Source of the DNA: Endocalyx cinctus
Taxonomy: Eukaryota > Ascomycota > Sordariomycetes > Amphisphaeriales > Apiosporaceae
Assembly (NCBI GenBank): GCA_001600455.1
Contig: BCKC01000012.1
Span: 124,001-188,000, forward strand
Direction of reading: 5' to 3'
Length of the DNA: 64,000 nt
In this document: positions 34,108-43,386 of the stretch, piece by piece
Layout: each line of letters starts with the position of its first letter
Position numbering within the stretch: the first letter of the stretch is position 1
Program-made: the position numbers and the translations under genes
The notes under the pieces: model-generated
Seen by the model: only the letters and a program-made list of their open reading frames with translations
Told to the model about the DNA's origin: nothing
Database searches by the model: none

Positions 34108-35895
34108 TCACCACTTGATCTCGACTTGCCCGGATGCCGGCATAGCCGAGCAGCCCAGCACCGTGCCATCCTCCCGAATCTCCCCTGAGACGTCACCACT
34201 TACAAGCTTTGCCGCGCAGCTCCCGCAAGAACCGACGCGGCAGCCGAAGTCGGGGGTCAACCCCAGGGACTCGGCCAGCTCGAGGAGAGAGGTGGGATTA
34301 TTCTCCCCGTCCCAGACGGCCTCAACTCCGGATTTGGTGAAGCGCACTCTAGAGCGTGTGACGTCTGCGGAGCCAGAAATAGACCCCGAGGAGAAGGTCT
34401 CGCTCCGGACGGAAGACGGCTGGAACTTCAGCTCCCCGAGAAGACACGCCTTCACGTCCTTCTCGAACTCGGACGGTCCGCAGATCCACGCGCACGAGAA
34501 GTTTCCCTCCGCCGTATAGTCTACGCTGCCGAGCGGTTTCGACGTAAACTGAGCGCCGATCGTTTCCTTCAGAAACTCGAGATCCGGCCTCCCGCTCTCG
34601 TCGTAGTCGACGCCGCGCACGTCCTTCTCGGGCCTCGGCCGCGTGAAGAACACGATTCTCCGAAAGAGCCGGCCATCGAACCGGGGGACTTCGTCCCGCA
34701 GGGAGGAAGGAAAAGTAGCCCCGTTCTGCGTCACGTGGATCCAGAGCGCCGGGGCCGTGCTGTAGCCCGGGTGGCGGTCGTGCGCCTTCATCATGGCGAG
34801 GACGGGCGTGATTCCGATCCCGGCCGAGATGTACACCTGCCTCAGGAAGCTCCCCGCCGCGAGCTCGAGGCTGAAGCGGCCCGCGGGCGAACGCACCGGG
34901 AGGATGGTCTCCGTCGTGCAGTGGTCGTGCATCCAAGCCGAGGACTTGCCGGCTTTCTTGACGCTGATGCGGTAATACGTAGGCCTGTCGCGGGTTTCCC
35001 AGTCGGAGATGGTCCAGTTACGGACGTCGCCACTAGGAAGGCGAAAGGATAGAAATTGGCCCGGTAGGTAATTGGCCAGAGGTTTAGGAGCGGCTAGGTC
35101 GCTTGGGTTCGAATGCATGGATTGGGTCGGTTGTCGGAAATAGAACGATTTGACGTCTTCCCCTTCATCGACAATACGGTACGGCTGAAGGTCTCGCCAT
35201 CCCTTCCAGGAATTTCTCCCCCGATATTCCTTCTCTTCCATAGCTATAAGCTTACGTCCGATGACAAATTTATTCATTCCGAGAAGTAATTTATGGTTGA
35301 CAAGTAGATTCATCGTGTCCTTAGTTTTGAGTGATGAATCGAATGCCACTCGAGCTACGGTAGCGACGTCGACTGTGTCGTTCGAAAAGCTGTCGTAAGT
35401 GACCTGGTCCCCGGGGTGGATTCGACCACCGCTTAGAACGCGTAGGTATACTCCAACACGACCGGTATCTGCTAAAGTCTTGAGCCACGATTCCTTCTGC
35501 TTGCATCTCCATGACATTTTCATACACGGGATCCTAGACCCGCAGACTTGTAAACGCACGTTTTCTCCTATCCGCCATATGTCGCCAATGCGGATTTCGT
35601 CTTCGAGGCGAACCTTGCCCTTGAATCGGAGGGTGATGTTTTCCCCCCAGTGGCACCAATCCCATGAAGAAGAGGGGAGGGAGAGCTGGTCGTACCAGTA
35701 GTCATAATTTTCAGCGAACATCACGTATACCGGCCCATCGTGAGCCGCTGTTTTATTATTAACCACTCCATTCTCGTCAATTTCTATATAGTCGGTGGGG
35801 GAGGTCAAAGGGTCGTGAATTATAGACGTGAACAATTTGATACCGTTGACATCGTGATGTCTTGGCATGGAATGACTAACAGCTAGAACCTCCAT
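34108..35895 (-). CDS. MOSC-domain / ferredoxin-NADP-reductase / 2Fe-2S ferredoxin fusion oxidoreductase
   Basis: Single-exon 595-aa protein. The N-terminal about 200 residues form a MOSC domain, with AAHDGPVYVMFAENYDYW near 51-67 and the conserved Cys at C124 in GSRIPCMKMSWR. In YiiM/YcbX-like proteins this Cys ligates the molybdenum cofactor. Residues about 230-350 are an FAD-binding reductase module (LPGQFLSFRLP, RNWTISDW). Residues about 355-500 are the NAD(P)-binding module (YISAGIGITPVLAMM, CGPSEFEKDV). The C-terminus is a plant-type 2Fe-2S ferredoxin with C552-x4-C557-x2-C560-x21-C582. NAD(P)H electrons would flow through FAD and the Fe-S cluster to the Mo site within one chain. YiiM-type MOSC enzymes reduce N-hydroxylated compounds; that this fusion does so is inference. 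It lies in tandem with a flavin monooxygenase and next to a Zn2Cys6 regulator, with an 18-bp palindrome upstream. Confidence 0.92.
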   Translation of the reverse strand: MEVLAVSHSMPRHHDVNGIKLFTSIIHDPLTSPTDYIEIDENGVVNNKTAAHDGPVYVMFAENYDYWYDQLSLPSSSWDWCHWGENITLRFKGKVRLEDEIRIGDIWRIGENVRLQVCGSRIPCMKMSWRCKQKESWLKTLADTGRVGVYLRVLSGGRIHPGDQVTYDSFSNDTVDVATVARVAFDSSLKTKDTMNLLVNHKLLLGMNKFVIGRKLIAMEEKEYRGRNSWKGWRDLQPYRIVDEGEDVKSFYFRQPTQSMHSNPSDLAAPKPLANYLPGQFLSFRLPSGDVRNWTISDWETRDRPTYYRISVKKAGKSSAWMHDHCTTETILPVRSPAGRFSLELAAGSFLRQVYISAGIGITPVLAMMKAHDRHPGYSTAPALWIHVTQNGATFPSSLRDEVPRFDGRLFRRIVFFTRPRPEKDVRGVDYDESGRPDLEFLKETIGAQFTSKPLGSVDYTAEGNFSCAWICGPSEFEKDVKACLLGELKFQPSSVRSETFSSGSISGSADVTRSRVRFTKSGVEAVWDGENNPTSLLELAESLGLTPDFGCRVGSCGSCAAKLVSGDVSGEIREDGTVLGCSAMPASGQVEIKW

Positions 35896-36641
35896 AACGT
35901 ATTCCTCTATGAATTGACTAACAAGACTTGGAAGTTGATAATATTTTTCCTATTTTTAAATCATGAGAATTTCTTTGAACTTTGGATTGAATGAACTTAT
36001 ATTTTACCTGTCCCTCAACCCATACATCCAATACTATTATTACCCCGGAGATTCGGATCCGAATCTAAATATCCGATGCTGCTATTCCCATAATCGGACC
36101 CGAAAATAGACTCTCGGACGATTATCTATCCGGCGAGTCATTGTCTTTCGTGTTGAGATTCAAAACATTCTTACACCATAGCTTCCATCCACGCAACCAG
36201 TTCTTAGAACTAAGTTCGGCTATCAATGCTGCGCCAGCGGGCGAAATTGTCAGGTTCATTATGATGTAACGTTAATACGAAGCCATTTCAATAAGACGGG
36301 AATGTAATCTACCCGCACAGCCGCAATACACTCAATATAAGATACCTGACTCATTAACCTAGATTGGTCTGATGTTAAGTGATAAAGTGGCTTTTTTTTT
36401 AGCGATACTTCATTAGCTCTTGGTCAGCATCATACTAGAAATCTCACACGGAAGATGGCCCGAACACTCATCAAGTGAGTCAAACATTTCCTATCTTACG
36501 GTCAATTCAGCTCCGACAGTTTGGTAGGCGTTCAAGCTCTAATATGCATTAAAATCGAGAATCATAATTGGTATCAAGTCATCTAAGAATTACGTGTGTT
36601 CATGCAGCTATTCCCGCCATTTGCTCTCCAGCACTCCGGTC
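35896..36641. other. intergenic promoter region of the MOSC fusion
   Basis: The 746-bp spacer between two tandem minus-strand genes. It contains the palindrome at 36049-36066 and a run of TCGGA/TCCGA half-sites up to 36118. No other gene is seen. Confidence 0.6.
36049..36066. promoter_or_regulatory. 18-bp perfect palindrome, candidate Zn2Cys6 operator
   Basis: The sequence agattcggatccgaatct is identical to its reverse complement and is centred on CGG-AT-CCG, an inverted pair of CGG triplets, the half-site of fungal Zn2Cys6 factors. It lies 154-171 bp upstream of the MOSC-fusion start. Further half-sites follow: TCCGA at 36072, TCGGA at 36094 and TCGGA at 36114. A Zn2Cys6 gene is encoded 3 kb away. 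Binding is inferred, not shown. Confidence 0.55.
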
Positions 36642-38231
36642 CTAAATCAATTTCCCTTCGGACTCCATCCCGGCCTTCCACACATTGTAGTCGAACCCTA
36701 AATCTTTCAACGACTTTATCTCGTGCCTCTTATCGCCTAGAGCTCTCGACGCGACCTTGATGAGGGGGAACCTTTCCCTCGTCCAAGCCTTATCAGCTCC
36801 CCAGTAAGGCGGCCGCTTCCCTTCCCCGTCGTTTTCCAGCAGTCCCGGCACCTGAGCGGCCGAGAGACTCTGGTCGTGCAATCGATTAATGTACTCGACG
36901 TCCCTGGGGAACGCCATATTGTGCAGCGCTTTGCTCTCCCCCTTCTCCTTCAGAATGCCGGCTTCCCAGTCGAGCATCACGGCTCGCTCGGGAACGGGCA
37001 GTCTACCGGCCCAGACGCGGGACACCCACGCCGCCTGCGCCTCGGAGACGGGAAACGGTACGATCCTCTGCGGTATACCGAGGAAGCACAGCGTCGGATC
37101 TTCGATGTACATGATATGGTCGTAAAGGTGGCGCGCGTAAGACCCGTCCGTGATGACGGGCGGGGATAAGGATTTGAGGAACGGGAAAGAGTAAAAATAT
37201 CCCGTGCAGAAGACGACGGCGTCGATATCTTTTTCTACGTCGCCGTTGCTGAATCGCACACTGCGGTCGGCCGGGATAAATTCGGAGATCTCCGGTACCA
37301 TCTTCGCCCACGGTTTCTCTTCGGCTGTGGCCGCGGGGGCCGTCTTTTCAGAGACGATAATGGGTAGCTGGGACACCGCCGATATCTGTACACTGAGATC
37401 AATTCCGGACGCCGAATTTCCTACGATTATGACTTTCTATTTAACGTTAGCTACCGCATCTACCATGAATGTGGATCGAGTTTTTACTTTGTCTTTATAC
37501 TGATCGGGTCGTCGATAGAATTTAGAATGCGAGATGGACCCAGGATGTAAACAGTTAAACTCGGCCAGCCCTTTAATGTCGGGTATGAACGGATCGTTAT
37601 AATGGCCGCTAGCCACCAACACGGCGTCAAACTCGGCTTTCCGTTCCTGTTTCGTCGTCAAATCCAGGAGTTCTACCTCCCAGCACATCTCGGATCCGCT
37701 TTTCACTTTCTTGATTTCAAGGACTTGCGTCGACAGCGAAAGCATCGGCTTCAGTTCTCTAGCATAATCCTCTAAGTAGTCCTTGACTACTACGTGCTTA
37801 GGAAACAACGACGAGTCGGCGGGAAATGCCCGGTCCGAGTAGTTCATAAGGCTGTGGGGGATATTGGTCTCCAAAAAGTCGTACACGGGCGACACAAATT
37901 GAGCCTCGGCCACGTCTTCTGTCCATATCGCCGTGTCCGGCAGCTTTGTGGGCTGGGTTCGCGGAACGGTGAACCCGTCATCGACCACGGTTAATGGCGT
38001 GTAATTCCATACGCCACCAACGGACGACCGCTGCTCGAAGATTTCAATCTTTGAAAATTTCTTTTCCGCCTCCAAGTATCTGATAAATAACGATCAGTAA
38101 GGTATATATTTCATCATCGTCGTTTCTCCTTGGGTATGATCCTACTTTGCAGCAGCAAGACCGCATGGTCCAGCTCCAATTATAGCCACTCTCTTAATAT
38201 TCAATTTCTCCTCAAGATAGATTGGCGACAT
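36642..38231 (-). CDS. flavin-containing monooxygenase (class B, FMO family)
   Basis: Three exons, 38146-38231, 37488-38079 and 36642-37436, give 490 aa. The FAD Rossmann motif G19-A-G-P-C-G24 is split from the rest by a 66-nt intron. The FMO signature region follows (FNCLHPGSISHSKFYRRP), then the NADPH-binding GNSASG (232-237) and the late FMO motif FCTGYFYSFPF. The second intron (37437-37487, 51 nt, GTAAAA...GCTAACG...AATAG) is a multiple of three and contains an in-frame TAG. Without removing it, the gene looks split in two. Splicing restores DQYKDK-KVIIVGNSASG as in homologues. FMOs oxygenate soft nucleophiles (N, S) using NADPH and O2 through a C4a-hydroperoxyflavin. Its substrate is unknown. 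It shares a 918-bp divergent promoter with the Zn2Cys6 regulator and is followed in tandem by the MOSC fusion. Confidence 0.93.
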
Positions 38232-39149
38232 GGTATCTATTTGTTCCTTTTGTTTTCCTCCTATTTTCCTTCTTTTTTGATTCGATATTTACGGTGTATT
38301 GTAAAATCGAATTGAGGTGTGTAGGTATGTCTAGAAGTCCCGTGGGTCCCTAACCATTAATTATAGATTTCTCGCTTTCACCGTCTCACATACAATACGC
38401 ACGCTGTCGTGATTTATTCCGACTATGGTGAAAGATATTATCATATCCCCCTTATGAGACCACAAAACATGAATATCAGTCGATTTACTCGTGACCTAAA
38501 GTCAGCCTCCTATCGGGTTGAGAATCGAAAAGAATTACTACAACTAGTAATTTTTCATCGCCTTTAGTCAACGACGGCTTAAGCTATGCTAAAGCTGCTC
38601 TATAATAATTCGTTATAGCGGTTTTTCTCCTTTCTATTTACAGTATATTTACTTCTTCGTCTTGGTGATCGGGTTCTTGCCGATCGGTAAACTGATGCGC
38701 TAACATGGTTCTATTCCCGACCCATTCATAAAACGCGACTCGCAGTTAATAGTGTAGCCGAGCGCTATCCCTTCAAGGAATAAGGGCTATATGTCCCTTG
38801 TTTATTTTCTGGCACTGGAACGAATAAATATCGTTCACTTATAGTGAACATTTGGCGTCTTATTTATTTAGGTAGCTCATTATTCGTCCTTATTTTTTTT
38901 TAGCGCTTTTTATTTTGTTTTTGTTTTGATTTTCCTTTTTTTCAGGGTCTCTCATAAAGGACACACAACCCCAGATCAGCTTGTCGGTATTTTTCCCGAT
39001 GAAGTTCTTCCTCCGACCACTTCTACGCCAAGCGCATAACAGAAGTGGTGCTTTGGTGATAGCTAGGGTGAGATCTCGGTATAATAGGACATTATAGGAC
39101 ACTAAAATCTATTAAAAGATATAAATCACTCAAAGGGGAAAGAATAGAG
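38232..39149. promoter_or_regulatory. divergent promoter between FMO and Zn2Cys6 regulator
   Basis: Shared 918-bp upstream region of two divergently transcribed genes. It includes CCGATCGG (38680-38687), an everted CCG/CGG pair with the same 2-bp spacer as the palindrome at 36.05 kb, and a perfect hairpin gttcact-tat-agtgaac near 38832-38848. No start sites can be assigned from sequence. No gene is seen inside. Confidence 0.45.
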
Positions 39150-41555
39150 ATGTCTCCGGATATGAAATCATCCATTCATAGATTTCGTATCGGTCGAACG
39201 GAGCCGTCGTCCTCCAGCGGCGAGTTTTCAAGCGCGATGCCTCCGTTGGATCAAAGCACCACCCCGACCCAATCTGCCTTTCCCGATAACCAGGGCCAAG
39301 TCGGAAAGCCCCCGCCGCCGACCGTCAAATCCAAGTCGATACCAGCCTGCGATAGGTGTCGCTCCTTCAAGAAGAAATGTAGTCGGACCTTTCCCATATG
39401 TTCCCTGTGCGCCAGCGCCGGTCAAAAGTGCTCCTTTTCCACCTCGGCGTCCTCGAGCGCCGCTCAGGCCCATCACTTACGAGCCCGGGTGGAGTGGCTG
39501 CAGAAATGCATCACCGAGATCCTCCCCGAAGGCATTACCGATATCGAGGCTATCGATACCGGGACGAACTTAACGGACCTATTGAAATCATCCTCCTCCC
39601 TGTCGCAGCACGTCCCGCTAGATGTCGTGCAGTCGCCGGTACCCGGTTTACAATTGTCGGTTGCCCAAGAGATACCTCATCCTCATCCTCCTCCTCTGTC
39701 CATCCCCGGTAATCATTCCATGATTGACCAAAATAGCCCCAATGTGAGCCTCGACGTAAACGCCGACAACAACTCGGTATCCTCGCGGAGCCACCACTCA
39801 AGCATTCTGCATGCATCGCCCGTAGCTCATCCGAGCGAGGTATCGGGATCCCAGCAGGCGGCGGTGGTAGTAGACCACCTCAACTCGCCGTCCAAGACGA
39901 ACCAGCAGCAACACGCGGGCGGCTGCTCGTCAGCCACCACGTCGCTTCCGGCGGACGCGGCCGCCAGGCGATTCGTCGACGCCTATTTCCGCAACGTCAA
40001 CCGCGCGTACCCGTTCGTCGACCGGGACAAGGTCATGAACGACCTCGAGGTGTTCGGCGATTTCGCCAGCAACCGGCAGCGTCGCAAGGACGCCGGCTCG
40101 ACCCTGCTGTACCTGATCATGGCCATCGGCTGCACGACGCTGCAGAGGGCGGGCCAGGTCCCGAACGACACCACTTCCCGGTTCGAGGTGGCGTACGCCG
40201 AGATCATACAGGAGTGCCTGCGGAGGGAGGGTATCGAGTCCATCCAGATCCTCGTGTTACTCGCCCTTTATTCCCTGTTCGACGCGAAAGGGGCGTCGGC
40301 TTGGTCCATCGTCGGCATAGTCGCTCGTCAGGCCATGCTCATGGGTCTGTCGCGTCGAGCCTCCGACGATAAAACCCTCTCCGCTACGGCAATCGAGTTG
40401 CGTCACCGGCTCTTCTGGAGCATATACGTTCTCGATCGTATGATGGCTACCTCCCTCGGCCTACCCGTCGCGCTCACGGACGAGAACATGGACGTGCCTC
40501 TGCCCGGTCTTACGATCGACGAATTCGCTTCGCCGGATAGGGCCTATTTTGCTTCGATCTTGCAGACTAGTCGCCACGTCATACAGCTCCGTCAGATGGA
40601 GGATCGCATACTACAGCAGGTTCATTTGCGGAAGCAATCCGACGTGGCTTCGCTCGCGCACGCCGACCGACGCACCATCCTGCAGGATATCCGAGCCGAG
40701 ATCGAGAACTGGTACAGCAACGGGTGCCTGGTATCGCCGCTGGAGCCGGACAACGTCCCCATCCACAACTCCATCACCTGGCTCAGCGCGCGGTACTACT
40801 ACCTCCTCCTGCTCCTGTATTACCCCTCCCACTTCAACTCGTTCGGCCCCGTCATCTCGCGGGCCGAGCTTCTCCGGTTCGCCCAGAAGCACCTCCAGTC
40901 CACGTCGGCGCTGTTCCAGCAGCGCCAGCTCCCGCTGAACCGGGTCACCCTCTGCCGCCTGTTCCCCGTCGGCCTCGTGCTCATGCAAGGGTTCGTCACG
41001 TCCGCCACCGACCGCGCCTCGTTCCCGGCCCGGGACGAGGTCGCCGTGCTGGTCAACATCCTCGAGGCCTTCCCGGAGAGCTGGACGCACGCGCACCAAG
41101 CCGCGCAGATATTCCGGCAGTTCCTGGGCGCCATCGGCTCCGTAGCCAACTACGGGCCGCTGCACTTCTCCCCGTCCCCCTTCGGACAGGCCGCGGGCGG
41201 CGGCGCCGGCGCCGGCGGTGGTCCAGGTGGTGGCGGTGGAGGCGTCGGCGGCGGGCCCAAGGATAGCATCGCCCACGCCCTCCGCCCCCACACGACGAAC
41301 TTGCTGATGCTCATGCAGGACATCCTCGGCAAGGCCAGCTGCTTCCGCTGCCTCGAGATGCCCGACGACCGCGACTTCGCCGGCTTGGGTCTGCCGCCCT
41401 CGGCCGCGTCCCAGCACCACTCGCTGTCGAGCTCGATGATGGGCGTCGGCGGCAGGATGTCCATGACGACGACGAGCGCGACGACCGGCGTGCCGACCGA
41501 CGAAGATGCCGTCATGAGCTACGGCTGGGGTCCTCTGGAGCTGGATTTTCTATAG
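39150..41555 (+). CDS. Zn2Cys6 (GAL4-type) transcription factor
   Basis: Single-exon, GC-rich gene of 801 aa. The binuclear zinc cluster is at residues 67-94 with spacing C67-x2-C70-x6-C77-x6-C84-x2-C87-x6-C94 (ACDRCRSFKKKC, then ICSLCASAGQKC). A short linker and a coiled-coil-like HLRARVEWLQKCI follow. The fungal transcription-factor regulatory domain begins near residue 270 (ARRFVDAYFRNVNRAYPFVD). It includes the typical blocks ARQAMLMGLSRRASDD and LRHRLFWSIYVLDRMMATSL, followed by GLPVALTDENMDVPLP. A Gly-rich low-complexity loop occurs at about 680-705. The protein should bind CGG-containing DNA in the nucleus. It is transcribed away from the FMO gene, so local regulation of FMO and the MOSC fusion is likely but inferred. 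Confidence 0.93.
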   Translation: MSPDMKSSIHRFRIGRTEPSSSSGEFSSAMPPLDQSTTPTQSAFPDNQGQVGKPPPPTVKSKSIPACDRCRSFKKKCSRTFPICSLCASAGQKCSFSTSASSSAAQAHHLRARVEWLQKCITEILPEGITDIEAIDTGTNLTDLLKSSSSLSQHVPLDVVQSPVPGLQLSVAQEIPHPHPPPLSIPGNHSMIDQNSPNVSLDVNADNNSVSSRSHHSSILHASPVAHPSEVSGSQQAAVVVDHLNSPSKTNQQQHAGGCSSATTSLPADAAARRFVDAYFRNVNRAYPFVDRDKVMNDLEVFGDFASNRQRRKDAGSTLLYLIMAIGCTTLQRAGQVPNDTTSRFEVAYAEIIQECLRREGIESIQILVLLALYSLFDAKGASAWSIVGIVARQAMLMGLSRRASDDKTLSATAIELRHRLFWSIYVLDRMMATSLGLPVALTDENMDVPLPGLTIDEFASPDRAYFASILQTSRHVIQLRQMEDRILQQVHLRKQSDVASLAHADRRTILQDIRAEIENWYSNGCLVSPLEPDNVPIHNSITWLSARYYYLLLLLYYPSHFNSFGPVISRAELLRFAQKHLQSTSALFQQRQLPLNRVTLCRLFPVGLVLMQGFVTSATDRASFPARDEVAVLVNILEAFPESWTHAHQAAQIFRQFLGAIGSVANYGPLHFSPSPFGQAAGGGAGAGGGPGGGGGGVGGGPKDSIAHALRPHTTNLLMLMQDILGKASCFRCLEMPDDRDFAGLGLPPSAASQHHSLSSSMMGVGGRMSMTTTSATTGVPTDEDAVMSYGWGPLELDFL

Positions 41556-42499
41556 GGTTTTTTTCTATAGGTATAGATAAATAATTATGTGTGTGTTTTC
41601 CAATCCAGTAGCTTGGGTTAGGTTTCAAATTTTCTTTTAGGGAATTCTGGGTTGGTAATCTTGACTTTTTGTGGGGGGTGTTCAAAAAAAAAAAAGGGAG
41701 CGGAGGCACAGACGTACGTGGTTACAAAACCAAAAATTGAATTGGGGCTATGTTCAAAGTGTAAATTTTAATGGTGACGTAGTTTGAAAATATTGAATCA
41801 AGTGAAGGAAAGGAACTTCAGTTAAAAAATGCCAGGAGTGTTTAATCACCCGTATTCGGTATGCATGCGCGTGTAGATGTGTCAGTGTATGCGTCAGGGG
41901 CGTTGGTCATCTATATTTACGCACTCGCAGATTCAACGTCATGGTAGAACGCCATATAGTATGCTGAGAAATTACGGCAAACGGGGATCAGGACAGAAGA
42001 AAACATCTTGTTCATTAGCCCGACAGAGCACTTCGCAACTTTGTGGATATCACTTGAAGAGTCCAATGTTTTTGAGAGAGAAGAGGCACCACTGGGTCGC
42101 CTCGTGGGCTTTATTTTATACAGAGATATTATTAATTAGAAAGAAACCTAGGTGAAGCTGGCTGGGCCTGGGCTGGCTGATCGGCTTGCTCTCTTGTTCG
42201 CTTCATCAAACTATCCCAAGGCATTTTCTTATCAGCATTTATCTTCTAACGGCACAACGTAATGTTGGGAATGTAGATATACCTTTGAAGTTTCACATTA
42301 ATTCAATCTTCCGCCTTTTTGCTTCTCTTACTCGTCCTACTTTTATCCCAGCTAGTACGAGCAAGCGAAAACGACTGCAAAATCGGCATCTGACGCAGGC
42401 TTCCAGGCGTTTTGGTGCAGCGAACCTTTTCTTGCGTGGGATTTGTTCTCCTCGTTCCTTGAAGGTGAGGAAGTCTTACTTCTCTTTCTCTTTCAAATC
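41556..42499. other. intergenic, no gene seen
   Basis: 3' flank of the regulator. Short open frames are present but without domains or splice logic. A GGCTG-rich patch lies at 42150-42185. Confidence 0.35.
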
Positions 42500-42727
42500 C
42501 TAGTTCTTCTTCTCTTTACTAGTATCGTCGTTGCAAGAAGACTGCTGCCTAGGGGGCAGAACCGTACAGCCATCGCAGAAGAGGGTGTTACTTGGGATGG
42601 GCACCGTAGTAGCGTCTCGGAGGCTGCAGCGAGTTCCGGTAGTATAGAATGTTCTGCATAGAGCGATGTACTGGGTATCCATTGGGACGCCGCACCAGCC
42701 ACAGATGAGTAGGGTAACTGTGCACAT
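42500..42727 (-). CDS. small Cys-rich protein with CxxC motifs
   Basis: A 75-aa frame with a true ATG in a good context (caccATGtgc). It starts MCTVTLLICGWCGVP and has eight Cys, including C-x2-C pairs in CGWC and CDGC, then a charged Lys-rich end (DTSKEKKN). The pattern of MC at the start followed by several spaced Cys and CxxC pairs resembles small uncharacterised, probably zinc-binding proteins common in Pezizomycotina; that resemblance is my judgement. No signal peptide is evident. It sits between the Zn2Cys6 regulator and the transporter. No function is assigned. Confidence 0.45.
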   Translation of the reverse strand: MCTVTLLICGWCGVPMDTQYIALCRTFYTTGTRCSLRDATTVPIPSNTLFCDGCTVLPPRQQSSCNDDTSKEKKN

Positions 42728-43386
42728 GGTGAAGAATGATGAAACGAACTTTCGGGTGCGACTATCTTTGGGGGTTAACAGTTATTTTCTTTTCATGGAG
42801 GAAGAACAAAAACTGGGTCAGACTTGCGATGTTACTTTTGGTTGGCAATGAAGATGAAGATTTAACTATTTAACTTACGGGTGGGAGTCTTGTTATATGG
42901 GTTAATGAATTTGCTCTTTTTTTTTTCTCGTTGTGTAGAGTAGATGAGTGGTACTGGGTTCGAAAAGATCATAGACTGGACATACATTTGAATTGAGATT
43001 CTACAAAGGCAGATTTAAACGAGGTTTGTATTTTACGCGAAGCTACTTGCGACGTGTAGTCACTGGCATAATCACTTGTACAACAAATCATGGGACGCGT
43101 TCACGCCTGGAGTAATCAACTTGTCAAGTAACATAATCAAAACATGTCAATAGAATATACCATCCTAAATTCTTAAACGTTTCAAATTAAAATGTGACAT
43201 ATTTTTCATATTTAATTCACGGCACTAGAAGCTAGGCAAACAAAAACAAGTGACTCGATAAAGCCGTGTCCTTAATCGTGATATCATACTAACGCATCAT
43301 CGAATATAGCTAAGGGTTTATTCAATCCACCTATTCATTCAAGCCTCAACCGATATATAATAAAAATCTCGAAAAAAATGCCCTCT
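42728..43386. other. intergenic, AT-rich
   Basis: 3' flank of the transporter and 5' flank of the small Cys-rich ORF. No further gene is seen. Confidence 0.4.

Noticed and set aside
34349..34936. Long opposite-frame reading frames overlapping the MOSC fusion
   Set aside because: They are shadows created by GC-rich codons of the real gene; Arg/Gly/Pro-rich with no motif.
37437..37439. In-frame TAG in the FMO gene as a pseudogene lesion
   Set aside because: It lies at the 3' end of a 51-nt sequence with GT donor, GCTAACG branch site and AG acceptor. Removing it joins conserved FMO sequence perfectly.
40611..41420. 269-codon minus-strand frame inside the Zn2Cys6 gene
   Set aside because: Antisense shadow of a GC-rich exon with biased Arg/Glu/Gly composition; the sense frame has clear domains.
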